The notes below the pieces were generated by a model. The model ran no database searches, was not told the origin of the DNA, and saw only the letters and a list, made by a program, of their open reading frames with translations. The position numbers and the translations under genes were made by a program. A DNA stretch of 64,000 nucleotides from Acidobacteriota bacterium. Lineage in GTDB: Bacteria; Acidobacteriota; Terriglobia; Terriglobales; SCQP01. Where the stretch lies: contig SCQP01000016.1 in NCBI GenBank assembly GCA_004299485.1, positions 1-64,000 of the forward strand, read 5' to 3'. Positions 48,440 through 56,317 of this stretch are shown here, one piece after another; position 1 is the first letter of the stretch; each line of letters begins with the position of its first letter.

Positions 48440-50091
48440 CGCCTGACCGCGGCGTAGATATGCCGCAGCAGCTCGCCGTTGGTCATGCCGCCGTTCCAGC
48501 CGTGCGGCTTTTCCGGCCGCCCGTAGACAAACGTGCCGGCATAGTGCGGGTTTTTCGTCGCCGCCAGAAAGTTCTGCATGTCGTACACGCCCAGGTTCAG
48601 GTAGTAGGTGTCCATGTCGCCCACGTACACGTGCAGCTTGTTTACGAGCTTTGGCCCCAGCGTCGGCCAGTGGGCTTGCAGATACGCGGTCAAATCGAAC
48701 CCGTGCGTGCGCGCGTACTCGGCCGCCGCGCGGCTGATCGCCCCGGTGCGCAAATTCCAGAACGCTACGGGATAGCCGTCGGCGCCAATCGGCCCGCCAG
48801 TGGCAAACCAGGCATCAAACTGCTGGCCGCTGCGGCCGTGGGATCCCTCCACCGCCTCCGCCTGGCTCATCTGTGCCACGGAGATGATCGGCTGGCCATC
48901 GCTTTGCCGCGCGGTGTAACGCGGCGTGCGCAGCCACGGCCCCAGTTTTGGCGCCCAGAATGCGTTGGCGTCCTGATACAGATCGACCATCTGGAAATGG
49001 TGAAAATCGAGGGGATCGGGATACAACGACCAGGTGCCTCCGAAAAAGTCCGGTTGCTTCAGCATCAGGTTCATCGACTCCCAGCCGCCGGTTGAGCCTC
49101 CTGTCAGCATCCGCGCGCCGGGCTTGCGGACAATCCGGAAGTGCGTCTCGACATATGGGATCAGCTCTTGCATGATGGCGTCTAGGTATGGACCCGAATT
49201 CACCGAATTCACCGTGTAGCTGTCGTCGTAGTAGGGCGTCGGCGTCTGGAAGGTGACGACGATCATGCGCGGAAATTCCGGCGATGACCACTCCCGGTAA
49301 AACTCATAGCCACTCTCGATCCCGAACACCGCGCGCATGTACCGGCTGCGCGCATCCGGCTGACTCGGCGTGGTGGTGAAACCGTAGGGCGGCCGCAGCG
49401 AGAAATGCCCTTGCACATAAACCACGGGATACTGCTGCTGCGGATGCTGCGTGTAGCCGGCAGGCAGCAGCACCGTCGCCCCCATAAAAATCGGATGCCC
49501 CCAGAACTTGGTCAGCATCGGACTCTGGATTTTGACGTGCTTCACCCACTCGGTATCCTGCGGTGGCTTGTGTGGGGGAATCACCTCATCGAGCGAGAGG
49601 GCAACCGTCTGCGCCTCGCCCGGAGCAAGATGCACCTTCTGCACCGCGCTATAAAGATTGTCGGGTGAGGTATTGAACTGCTGCCCGCCCCAATGGTCCA
49701 TGTGCGCCCAGATTGTATGACCGTCGGAACGCGGAAACCGCGTGTAGACGTTCATCAGCGCCTGCACGTAGTAGTCCCCCGCCGGCAGGTCACGAAGGCT
49801 CTTCACCACCGTGCCCAGCGCCGAGCCATCCAAAGTGACCGGCTGCCCCGGCGGAAGCTGACTGACATCTTTGCCGAAGAAGGGAATGTTTCCGTTGTAC
49901 CCGCCGGCCTGTAGGCGCGGCTCGCCGTGTTCGCCGCGCGTGAGGAATACGAAAGCCCGCCCCGTGATCGGCCCGCGATGCACGCTCGCCGGAAACGAGA
50001 GAACAAACCGCGTGCCGGGATTGTGCGACGAGCAGCCCACCGCCGCCACCGCCGCCATCGCCAACACCGTCAACCACCCCAGCTTCCGCAT
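48436..50091 (-). CDS. Secreted lipoprotein esterase (alpha/beta hydrolase, putative esterase family)
   Basis: A 551-residue protein with a lipobox signal (LAMAAVAAVGCSS), so probably anchored at a membrane. An N-terminal beta-rich part (to about 220) precedes a catalytic domain. The nucleophile elbow is LTGGSTGGWESMNL (GxSxG) near residue 318, the probable acid is in VGDMDTYYLNLGVY, and the His is in EKPHGWNGGMTN near the end. The fold resembles enterochelin-esterase/S-formylglutathione-hydrolase-type esterases; the substrate is unknown. The gene at 50173 is a paralogue over its full length. Confidence 0.75.
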   Translation of the reverse strand: MRKLGWLTVLAMAAVAAVGCSSHNPGTRFVLSFPASVHRGPITGRAFVFLTRGEHGEPRLQAGGYNGNIPFFGKDVSQLPPGQPVTLDGSALGTVVKSLRDLPAGDYYVQALMNVYTRFPRSDGHTIWAHMDHWGGQQFNTSPDNLYSAVQKVHLAPGEAQTVALSLDEVIPPHKPPQDTEWVKHVKIQSPMLTKFWGHPIFMGATVLLPAGYTQHPQQQYPVVYVQGHFSLRPPYGFTTTPSQPDARSRYMRAVFGIESGYEFYREWSSPEFPRMIVVTFQTPTPYYDDSYTVNSVNSGPYLDAIMQELIPYVETHFRIVRKPGARMLTGGSTGGWESMNLMLKQPDFFGGTWSLYPDPLDFHHFQMVDLYQDANAFWAPKLGPWLRTPRYTARQSDGQPIISVAQMSQAEAVEGSHGRSGQQFDAWFATGGPIGADGYPVAFWNLRTGAISRAAAEYARTHGFDLTAYLQAHWPTLGPKLVNKLHVYVGDMDTYYLNLGVYDMQNFLAATKNPHYAGTFVYGRPEKPHGWNGGMTNGELLRHIYAAVRR

Positions 50092-50108
50092 CGCCCCCTC
50101 GCTCTACC

Positions 50109-50168
50109 TACTGAAATACTGACATACTGATCTACTGAAATACTGACTTACTGACATACTGAAATACT
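50109..50168. repeat. Octamer tandem repeat between the two esterase paralogues
   Basis: Seven perfect 8-base units of the form TACTGANN run from 50109 to 50164 (endings AA, CA, TC, AA, CT, CA, AA), plus a partial eighth. They fill the 81-bp spacer between the two leftward lipoprotein genes, just after the stop (50173) of the upstream copy and before the start (50091) of the downstream copy. The spacing of the first unit to the downstream gene suggests an effect on its expression. Confidence 0.9.
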
Positions 50169-50172
50169 TCTT

Positions 50173-51834
50173 TCACTTCCTCACCGCCGCGTAAATCTGC
50201 CGCAGCAGCTCTCCGTTCGTCATACCGCCGTTCCAGCCATGCGGCTTCTCCGGCCGGCCGTAAACGAAGGTGCCGGCATAATGGGGGTTCTTCGTCGTCT
50301 CCAGAAAGTTCTGCATGTCGTACACCCCCAGGTTGAGGTAGTAGGTGTCCATGTCGCCGACGTAAACATGCAGCTTGTTCACCAGCTTCGGCCCGATTGT
50401 GGGCCAGTTGGCTCGCAGATAGGCGGTCAGATCAAAACCGTGATCGCGCCCGTAGGCTACAGCGCTGCGATTGATTGCACCCGTGCGCAGATTCCAGAAC
50501 GGCACCGGATACCCATCCGCTCCAATCGGCCCCCACGAAGCAAAAAAGGCGCAGAGCTGCTGTCCGCTGCGGCAATGCGTCCCCTCGACCGCCTCCGCCT
50601 GGCTCATCTGTTCGTAGTTGACCTCCGGCTGGCCGTTGGGCTCGCGCGACATGTAGCGCGGAACCTTAAGCCACGGGCCAAAACCCGGCGCCCAGAACGC
50701 GTTGGCGTCGTTGTAGGCGTCCACGCTCTGAAAGTGATGAAAATCGAGCGGGTCAGGATACAGCGTCCATGTTCCGCCGAAAAAGTCCGGATGCTTGACC
50801 ATCAGGTTCATCGACTCCCACCCTCCGGTCGATCCGCCCGTAAGCATCCGCGCGCTGGGTTTCCGGTCAATCCGGAAGTGCGTCTCCACGTAGGGAATCA
50901 GCTCCTGCAGGATGGCGTCGCCGTAGGGCCCGGAGTTGACCGAATTCACCGTGTAGCTGTCGTCGTAATAAGGGGTGGGCGTCTGGAAGGTGACCAGAAT
51001 CATCCGCGGGAAATTGGCCGCCGTCCATTCCTGATAGAACTGGTAGCCCGTTTCCATGCCGTACACTTTGCGGATGTAGGCGCTGCGCGCGTTGGGCTGG
51101 CTCGGCGTCGGGTTAAATCCGTACGGCGGCCGCAGATTGAAGTGCCCCTGAATGTAGACCACCGGGTAGGTCATGTGCGGATGCTGCTCGTACCCCGTCG
51201 GCAGCAGCACCGTCGCGCCCATGAAAATCGGGTGCCCCCAGAACTTCGTCAGCATCGGACTTTGAATCTTGATGTGCTTCACCCACGTCGTATCCGCCGG
51301 CATTTTGTGCGGCGGCAGTGCCTGATCCAGCGACAGCGTGATGGTCTGGGCCTGCTGCGGGTCGATATGCACTTTCTGCACCGCGCTGATCAGGTTCCCG
51401 GGGGCGGTATTGAACCGCTGCCCACCCCACTGGTCCATATGCGCCCAGATGACATGCCCGTCCGCACGGGGGAAGCGCGTATAGACGTTCATCAGCGCCT
51501 GTACGTAGTAGTCGCCGGCCGGCAAATCCGCCAGGCTGGTGACCACTGTCCCCAGCGCCGCGTCGTCAACTACCGCCGTCTGCCCCGGCTGGAGCTGGCT
51601 GACATCGGCGCCGAAGAAAGGAATGCTGCCGTCGTAGCCGTTGATCTGCAGGCGCGGCTGCCGCTCATCGCTCCGCGTCACAAACACAAACGCCCGCCCG
51701 GTGACCGGCCCACTATGCACGCTCGCCGGAAACGACAGCGCGAACCGCGTCCCGGAAGAGTGCGACGAACATCCCGCCGCCAGCAGGGCAAGGACGGTTA
51801 ACAGCAGAGTAGCCGCGCAGGTCAGTTTACGCAT
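50173..51834 (-). CDS. Secreted lipoprotein esterase, paralogue of the gene at 48436
   Basis: A 553-residue protein highly similar to the product of 48436-50091 along its whole length. The lipobox signal MRKLTCAATLLLTVLALLAAGCSS is followed by the same beta-rich N-terminal half, nucleophile elbow LTGGSTGGWESMNL, VGDMDTYYLNLGVY and EKPHGWNGGMTN. The start is the ATG at 51832-51834; the frame extends further, but the signal peptide begins here. Substitutions are scattered, with the active-site blocks unchanged, which fits two working copies after tandem duplication. The substrate is unknown. Confidence 0.75.
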   Translation of the reverse strand: MRKLTCAATLLLTVLALLAAGCSSHSSGTRFALSFPASVHSGPVTGRAFVFVTRSDERQPRLQINGYDGSIPFFGADVSQLQPGQTAVVDDAALGTVVTSLADLPAGDYYVQALMNVYTRFPRADGHVIWAHMDQWGGQRFNTAPGNLISAVQKVHIDPQQAQTITLSLDQALPPHKMPADTTWVKHIKIQSPMLTKFWGHPIFMGATVLLPTGYEQHPHMTYPVVYIQGHFNLRPPYGFNPTPSQPNARSAYIRKVYGMETGYQFYQEWTAANFPRMILVTFQTPTPYYDDSYTVNSVNSGPYGDAILQELIPYVETHFRIDRKPSARMLTGGSTGGWESMNLMVKHPDFFGGTWTLYPDPLDFHHFQSVDAYNDANAFWAPGFGPWLKVPRYMSREPNGQPEVNYEQMSQAEAVEGTHCRSGQQLCAFFASWGPIGADGYPVPFWNLRTGAINRSAVAYGRDHGFDLTAYLRANWPTIGPKLVNKLHVYVGDMDTYYLNLGVYDMQNFLETTKNPHYAGTFVYGRPEKPHGWNGGMTNGELLRQIYAAVRK

Positions 51835-51881
51835 GCGCGTAGTGTAGCGGAAAATTTGCGCTTCCGGGACGACGGGTGTAG

Positions 51882-51916
51882 AGTGACTCTCATCAAATCT
51901 CCTCCTGGGAGTCACT
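51882..51916 (+). promoter_or_regulatory. Hairpin immediately before the exported-protein gene
   Basis: Perfect 8-base arms AGTGACTC (51882-51889) and GAGTCACT (51909-51916) with a 19-base loop end at the base before the ATG at 51917. The loop includes CTCCTCCT on the plus strand, so no Shine-Dalgarno sequence is visible. In RNA the hairpin would sit at the ribosome entry site; as DNA it could be an operator. Confidence 0.5.
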
Positions 51917-52381
51917 ATGCGTCGAACTGTGAGCCTTCTGGCCGTTTCCTTCCTGCTGATCACCGCGGCCTTCGCGGTCAATGGCAACAAGGCGGAATAT
52001 GACGGCGGAACCGAAAATCAGGTCAAAACGAAAACCGAGGGGACGGTGTCGACTACAGGCACGGTGAACTTTGTCTTCTCCGCTGATCATGGCTCCATCT
52101 CCATCCCCTACGCCGAAGTCAATGACCTCGAGTACGGCCAGAAGGCGGGCCGTCGTGTCGGCCTGGCCATCATGGTCACTCCGCTCGCCTTGTTCTCCAA
52201 GAAACGCAAACACTTTCTTACCATCGGCTGGAAGGATGAGCACGGCCAGCAGCACGTAGCAATATTCGAGCTGGGCAAGCACATTGTCCGCGTGACCCTC
52301 GCCACGCTGGAAGCCAGGACCGGGCGCAAGGTCGAGTATCAGGACGATGAGGCGCGCAAATCCGGCCTCGGCGGCGAGTAA
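51917..52381 (+). CDS. Exported protein, unknown function
   Basis: A 154-residue protein with a signal peptide (TVSLLAVSFLLITAAFAV). The mature part starts with charged, Thr-rich KAEYDGGTENQVKTKTEGTV, then a PH-like or beta-barrel-like strand set (SISIPYAEVNDLEYG, FLTIGWKDEHGQQHVAIFEL) and a final GRKVEYQDDEARKSG. The pattern EVNDLEYGQKAGRR-V-FSKKRKHFLTIGW recalls a bacterial PH-type domain, but I cannot name a family. The next gene starts on its stop (TAATG), so the two are co-translated. Confidence 0.65.
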   Translation: MRRTVSLLAVSFLLITAAFAVNGNKAEYDGGTENQVKTKTEGTVSTTGTVNFVFSADHGSISIPYAEVNDLEYGQKAGRRVGLAIMVTPLALFSKKRKHFLTIGWKDEHGQQHVAIFELGKHIVRVTLATLEARTGRKVEYQDDEARKSGLGGE

Positions 52382-52878
52382 TGCTCGCCGCGATCCTCCT
52401 GCTGGGCCTCTTTCCTGCGATGCCGCAAGCTCCAGCGGCGCCGCCCGCTCCCTCCGGGCTGACGGCAGTAAAACGTATCTACGTCGAACCCTTCGGCAAG
52501 GACGCGCAGTCACAAGCCATACAGTCCATGGTGATCTCCACACTGGTGGCGAGCGGTCGCTTCATCGTGACAGAAAACCGTGGCCGGGCCGACGCCGTAC
52601 TCCAAGGCCAGGCGATCGAGCGCACATCGCAGCAACTCCATACTTACCAATCCGCGACCCGTGTGGGAAGACTAGCATCCAACGACCGCACCGCAGATAC
52701 CGAGACCGACTCTCACGCAGCGGTCTCGGTGCGCCTGGTCGCGAAAGATGGCGACATCCTCTGGTCCACAACCCAGGAGAGCAACGGCGGCAAATATGAG
52801 GGAGCTGGCGCCAGCGCCGCCGACGCTTGCGTCAAACAGCTCCTCCACGACGCCGGACCCTTACCGGTTCCGCACTGA
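52381..52878 (+). CDS. Exported CsgG/LpoB-like small protein
   Basis: A 165-residue protein beginning with a signal-like MLAAILLLGLFPAMP and a Pro/Ala spacer. The core VKRIYVEPFGKDAQ, then MVISTLVASGRFIVTENRGRADAVLQG and VRLVAKDGDILWSTTQES, is the pattern of CsgG/LpoB/DUF-type periplasmic proteins in which an ADAVLxG strand follows a sigma-like helix. No lipobox is visible. Its function is not known. It starts on the stop of the preceding gene and its end overlaps the protease gene tail to tail by 18 bases. Confidence 0.6.
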   Translation: MLAAILLLGLFPAMPQAPAAPPAPSGLTAVKRIYVEPFGKDAQSQAIQSMVISTLVASGRFIVTENRGRADAVLQGQAIERTSQQLHTYQSATRVGRLASNDRTADTETDSHAAVSVRLVAKDGDILWSTTQESNGGKYEGAGASAADACVKQLLHDAGPLPVPH

Positions 52879-53880
52879 GCCTGGCGATGCGAGCGCCTCG
52901 CGCAGGCGCGGCAGCAGCCCCGCCGCCAGAGCGCCGGGAAGCCGGTGCGCCAAGCCCTGGCCGTGTCCGCGCCAAGCCCGGATAACGTGGCCGGAGCTAT
53001 CCGCCAAGTGCAGACCGTAGCTCATAGACAGCCGGCCGGCGGCTGGTGTCCAGGCCTCCACTTCGCCAGTCAGCTCTGCGCTCGAACGATCGCAGTCTTG
53101 GTCCACTCCGATTCCCGAACCGACAAGGCCGTCAATCAAGGCTTCCCGAAACGTACTCACTGCGGCCGTAGTACCAAGATCGGTGATACAAACATTCCGC
53201 CTCCGAACCGGTGCGGACCTGGCCAACCGTCGTTGTGCAACCAGCGCTGCCACCTGACTTGCGGGAACTGCGAGATTCAAATCCTGGCCATTCGCGACTT
53301 GTGCCGTAGTAATGCCCACCAGCCGGCCCCCGGCATCGAATAACCCGCCACCGCTGCTCCCGGCCGACAGTGGCGCGCTGGTAACCAAGCGTGGACTACC
53401 CTTTACTTCGCGCAGGCCCGAAAGCAGGCCCTGCGAGATCACCGAGGGGATCCCCTCCGGCGCCCCCAGCGCGTACACTGTTTCCCCCGGCGTAGTCGGG
53501 CCCGCCAGGCGCACCCCGGACGGCCCCTCCTTCTCCGTCGATTGCACCCGAAGTAAGCAAAGGTCGTCAGCCTCATTGCACCGCGCCACCCGGGCAGGCG
53601 AAGCCTCACCCAGTCCCAGTACGCGCACAGAGGCAGACCCTTCGACGACATGGTAGTTTGTTGCGATCCAGCCGCCGCGCAAACGTACCCCGCTGCCCTG
53701 ATCCAGCAGCGATCCGGAGCCGTCCATCGCCTGCACCCGTACCACATCGGCTCCCAGCTTCCGCAGCAGCCGCGGTCCCGGACCGAACGACTCACTCCGA
53801 GTCCAGACCACTACCGCCGCGAGGGTTACGGCTAACGCCAGCGTCAGCGCACGCAGCCATGTGCCTCGAGTACCCCTCAC
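52861..53880 (-). CDS. Membrane-anchored trypsin-like serine protease (S1C/DegP-like, no PDZ)
   Basis: A 339-residue protein with an N-terminal transmembrane anchor (ALTLALAVTLAAVVVW) and a chymotrypsin-fold domain. The triad is His in IATNYHVVEG (near residue 77), Asp in NEADDLCLLRV (near 108) and Ser in APLSAGSSGGGLFDAGG (near 174). The Ser sits in SSGGG rather than GNSGG, a change also seen in some S1C members. There is no PDZ domain; about 110 further residues carry GRLSMSYGLHLADSSGHVIRAWRG. Likely periplasmic. Tail to tail with the small exported pair. Confidence 0.8.
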   Translation of the reverse strand: MRGTRGTWLRALTLALAVTLAAVVVWTRSESFGPGPRLLRKLGADVVRVQAMDGSGSLLDQGSGVRLRGGWIATNYHVVEGSASVRVLGLGEASPARVARCNEADDLCLLRVQSTEKEGPSGVRLAGPTTPGETVYALGAPEGIPSVISQGLLSGLREVKGSPRLVTSAPLSAGSSGGGLFDAGGRLVGITTAQVANGQDLNLAVPASQVAALVAQRRLARSAPVRRRNVCITDLGTTAAVSTFREALIDGLVGSGIGVDQDCDRSSAELTGEVEAWTPAAGRLSMSYGLHLADSSGHVIRAWRGHGQGLAHRLPGALAAGLLPRLREALASPGSVRNR

Positions 53881-54009
53881 GATACGCAGCCTACGGAGTT
53901 AAGACTTCATCCACAATCACCCAGTCGGGTGCCGGAATTCCCTTGCTTGCACTTCAGGCCACAGCCATAATCGCGGGGTCAAACTCTTACCTATCAGGAG
54001 AAATTCATC

Positions 54010-55581
54010 ATGCCCAATCGCAATTTTCTTGCCCGTGCCGTGGGCCTGGCCCTGGGCGCGGCCCTCGTGGCCTGGCTGCCCGCCGCCGCCCAGGGCCGGC
54101 AGCGCACTCCCGAGGCCGACTCGACTTCGTCGCCTTTTATGTTTGAGACCGCGGCTACCGATCCGCCGCCGGTCGTCACCCACCACACCATTACCATGGA
54201 CGGCAAAGTTCTGCATTACACCGCCACCGTGGGCAAGCTTCCCGTCCCCGACGACGCCGGCAAAATCGAAGGCCATCTCTTCTACATTGCCTACACCCTC
54301 GACAACCCCGACCCCGCTCATCCCCGCCCCGTCACCTTCAGCTACAACGGCGGCCCCGGCGCCGACTCCGTCTGGGTCGACATCGGCGGCTTCGGCCCCC
54401 GCCGCGCAGCCCTGGGCGACGACGCCCAAATCTCCCCGCCGCCCTACACCATGGTCGATAACCATCAGACCTGGCTCGACGCCAGCGACCTGGTCTTTAT
54501 CGACGCCATGGGCACCGGCTACAGCCGCGCCACCTCCCTCGCCAATCTGAAAAAAGCCGCCAGCGTCAGTGGCGACCTGCAGGCCTTCAGCGAGTTCATC
54601 CGCCTCTGGCTGTACGACAACAACCGCCTCAACTCGCCCGTGATTCTCGCCGGTGAAAGCTACGGCACCTTCCGCTCTGCCGGTCTCGCCGGAACGCTCT
54701 TGCAGCATCACATCGCGGCCAGCGGCGTGGTGCTGCTCTCGAGCGTCCTCAACCTGATGACCCTGTCGCCCTCGATGAGCAACGACCGCCCCTATTGGCT
54801 GGCGCTGCCGACGCTGACCGCCATCGCCTGGTATCACAAGAAGCTCCCCGCCGATCTGGAAAAAGAACCGCTCCCGCAGGTCGTCACCGCCGCCGAGCAG
54901 TGGGCCAGCACAAAGTACGAACACTATCTGGATGAGGGCGATACCCTGCAGGGCGCTGAGCGCCAGCAGGCTCTCAGCGAAATGGCTCGCTTTACCGGCC
55001 TGCCGGCGGAATTCTTGAACGCCAACAACCTGCGCATCGGCACCAGCCAGTTCGATACCCGGCTGCTGCAAGAGCAGGGGCTGGTGGTTGGCCGCTATGA
55101 CGGCGAAATGACTGAACCCGTCCGCACTCCGGGCTCGCCCTTCCAGATGGGCGACCCCAGCAGCAATATCAATACGCCCTACGATCACGAATTCATCAAC
55201 TACCTGCGCAACGAGCTCGACTACAAAACCACGCTCGAGTACGGCGACCGCAACGCCGGCGGCGCCGGCAATCCCGGCTGGAACTATGAGCTCGGCCGCG
55301 ACTGGTTCGGCACCGCCGATGTCACCCCGTTGCTGGCCCGGGCCTTCGAGCAGGTTCCTTCCATGCGCTTAATGCTCTGCGAAGGCTACTTCGATCAGGC
55401 CACGCCCATGTTCGAAGCCACCAACAGCATGAAACACCTGTTCATCACCCCCGCCGAGCAGAGCCACATCTCCATCGAGCACTACGGCGCCGGCCACATG
55501 CTCTACACCCACCGCGCCTCCCGCGTGAAGCTGCACCAGGACTTCGTGAACTTCGTCCACTCCCTCCCCGGCGAGCACTAG
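54010..55581 (+). CDS. Secreted serine carboxypeptidase (peptidase S10)
   Basis: A 523-residue protein with a signal peptide (MPNRNFLARAVGLALGAALVAWLPAAAQ). The S10 marks are FSYNGGPGADSVWVDIGGFGPRR near residue 110, the nucleophile GESYGTFRSAGLA near 216, Asp in EGYFDQATPM and His in GAGHMLYTHRAS. This gives the Ser/Asp/His triad of carboxypeptidase Y-type enzymes, which remove C-terminal residues at acid pH. AGGAGAAA lies just before the ATG. Acidobacteria often carry several such genes. Rightward, upstream of the FitA-like antitoxin. Confidence 0.88.
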   Translation: MPNRNFLARAVGLALGAALVAWLPAAAQGRQRTPEADSTSSPFMFETAATDPPPVVTHHTITMDGKVLHYTATVGKLPVPDDAGKIEGHLFYIAYTLDNPDPAHPRPVTFSYNGGPGADSVWVDIGGFGPRRAALGDDAQISPPPYTMVDNHQTWLDASDLVFIDAMGTGYSRATSLANLKKAASVSGDLQAFSEFIRLWLYDNNRLNSPVILAGESYGTFRSAGLAGTLLQHHIAASGVVLLSSVLNLMTLSPSMSNDRPYWLALPTLTAIAWYHKKLPADLEKEPLPQVVTAAEQWASTKYEHYLDEGDTLQGAERQQALSEMARFTGLPAEFLNANNLRIGTSQFDTRLLQEQGLVVGRYDGEMTEPVRTPGSPFQMGDPSSNINTPYDHEFINYLRNELDYKTTLEYGDRNAGGAGNPGWNYELGRDWFGTADVTPLLARAFEQVPSMRLMLCEGYFDQATPMFEATNSMKHLFITPAEQSHISIEHYGAGHMLYTHRASRVKLHQDFVNFVHSLPGEH

Positions 55582-55645
55582 GCCGCCCGACGCCAGGGCC
55601 GCGCTCCCCGCGCGGCCCCCTGGCGTAACATGCGAAATTGATGAG

Positions 55646-55653
55646 AGTATACT
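55646..55653 (+). promoter_or_regulatory. Palindrome and -10-like element upstream of the second FitA/VapC pair
   Basis: AGTATACT (55646-55653) is a perfect 8-base palindrome and includes the -10-like hexamer TATACT (55648-55653), 6 bases before the antitoxin ATG. It is a plausible operator for antitoxin self-repression. The short distance to the ATG implies an almost leaderless message. Confidence 0.35.
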
Positions 55654-55659
55654 GAGCGC

Positions 55660-55896
55660 ATGTCGTCGACCACCATGATCCAGGTCCGCAACGTGCCGCG
55701 CGAACTCCATCGTGAGCTCAAAGCGCGCGCGGCCCGGGAAGGCATTACCTTATCAGCGCTCATCCTGCGTGAGCTACGCAATCTCGCCGCGGTGCCGCCC
55801 CAGACCGAACTGTTCGAGTACTTCCGAACGCACCCGCTGCCGGAAATGAAGCCGAGCCCCGCCCAAATCATTCGCAAGATGCGGGGCAAGATTTGA
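55660..55896 (+). CDS. FitA/VapB-like antitoxin
   Basis: A 78-residue ribbon-helix-helix protein: MIQVRNVPRELHRELKARAAREGITLSALILREL, then a toxin-binding tail with FRTHPLPEMKPSPAQIIRKMRGKI. The IQVRNVP strand and the following two helices match the FitA/VapB antitoxins, including the copy at 46305. Alternative ATG at codon 6 (MIQVRN). It overlaps the toxin start by 4 bases. Confidence 0.82.
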   Translation: MSSTTMIQVRNVPRELHRELKARAAREGITLSALILRELRNLAAVPPQTELFEYFRTHPLPEMKPSPAQIIRKMRGKI

Positions 55897-56297
55897 TCGT
55901 TGCCGACGCCTCGGCTCTGGTGGAGTTTATCTGGGGGCGTCCCTCCGCTGTCACCCTCGCCGGTAGATTCCAAGATCTCCTGGGTGGAGTGCACGTGCCC
56001 CACCTGACGGACGTAGAGGTCGCCAGTTCCCTGCGGCAGTACGCCACTTCGCCGGCCGGCGCCGCGGCCGCATCGGACGCGCTTGGCCGTTATCGCGCCT
56101 TGCGCCTATGGCGCCATCGCCACGAGCCTCTGCTTGCACGCGTTTGGGAACTGCGCTACAACCTAAGCGCCTACGACGCCATCTACGTCGCGCTGGCCGA
56201 ACGGCTCGATGCGCCCCTGTTCACCTGCGACCGCCGCCTCGCCCGTGCCCCCGGCCACGCGGCGCGCATCGAGCTTCTCGCGCCTCCGGCGATGTAG
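55893..56297 (+). CDS. VapC/FitB-like PIN-domain ribonuclease toxin
   Basis: A 134-residue PIN-domain protein starting with TTG inside the antitoxin stop (TTGA). The acidic residues are in IVADASALVEF, the conserved Glu in LTDVEVASSL, Asp in LSAYDAIYVALAERL and Asp in LFTCDRRLARA, so the site is complete. The WELRYNLSAYDAIYVALAERLD block is close to the toxin at 46538, pointing to paralogy. It ends 20 bases before the stop of the leftward RND gene. Confidence 0.85.
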   Translation: MIVADASALVEFIWGRPSAVTLAGRFQDLLGGVHVPHLTDVEVASSLRQYATSPAGAAAASDALGRYRALRLWRHRHEPLLARVWELRYNLSAYDAIYVALAERLDAPLFTCDRRLARAPGHAARIELLAPPAM

Positions 56298-56317
56298 CCC
56301 CGCCGAGCGCCGGTGTC

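Noticed and set aside
50239-51801. 520-residue rightward frame opposite the second esterase
   Set aside because: The same shadow appears opposite the paralogous esterase, with an Arg/Val/His-rich make-up and no motif.
53917-55188. 423-residue leftward frame opposite the S10 peptidase
   Set aside because: The peptidase has a signal peptide and full triad; the opposite frame has Gly/Val/Ala-rich filler only.
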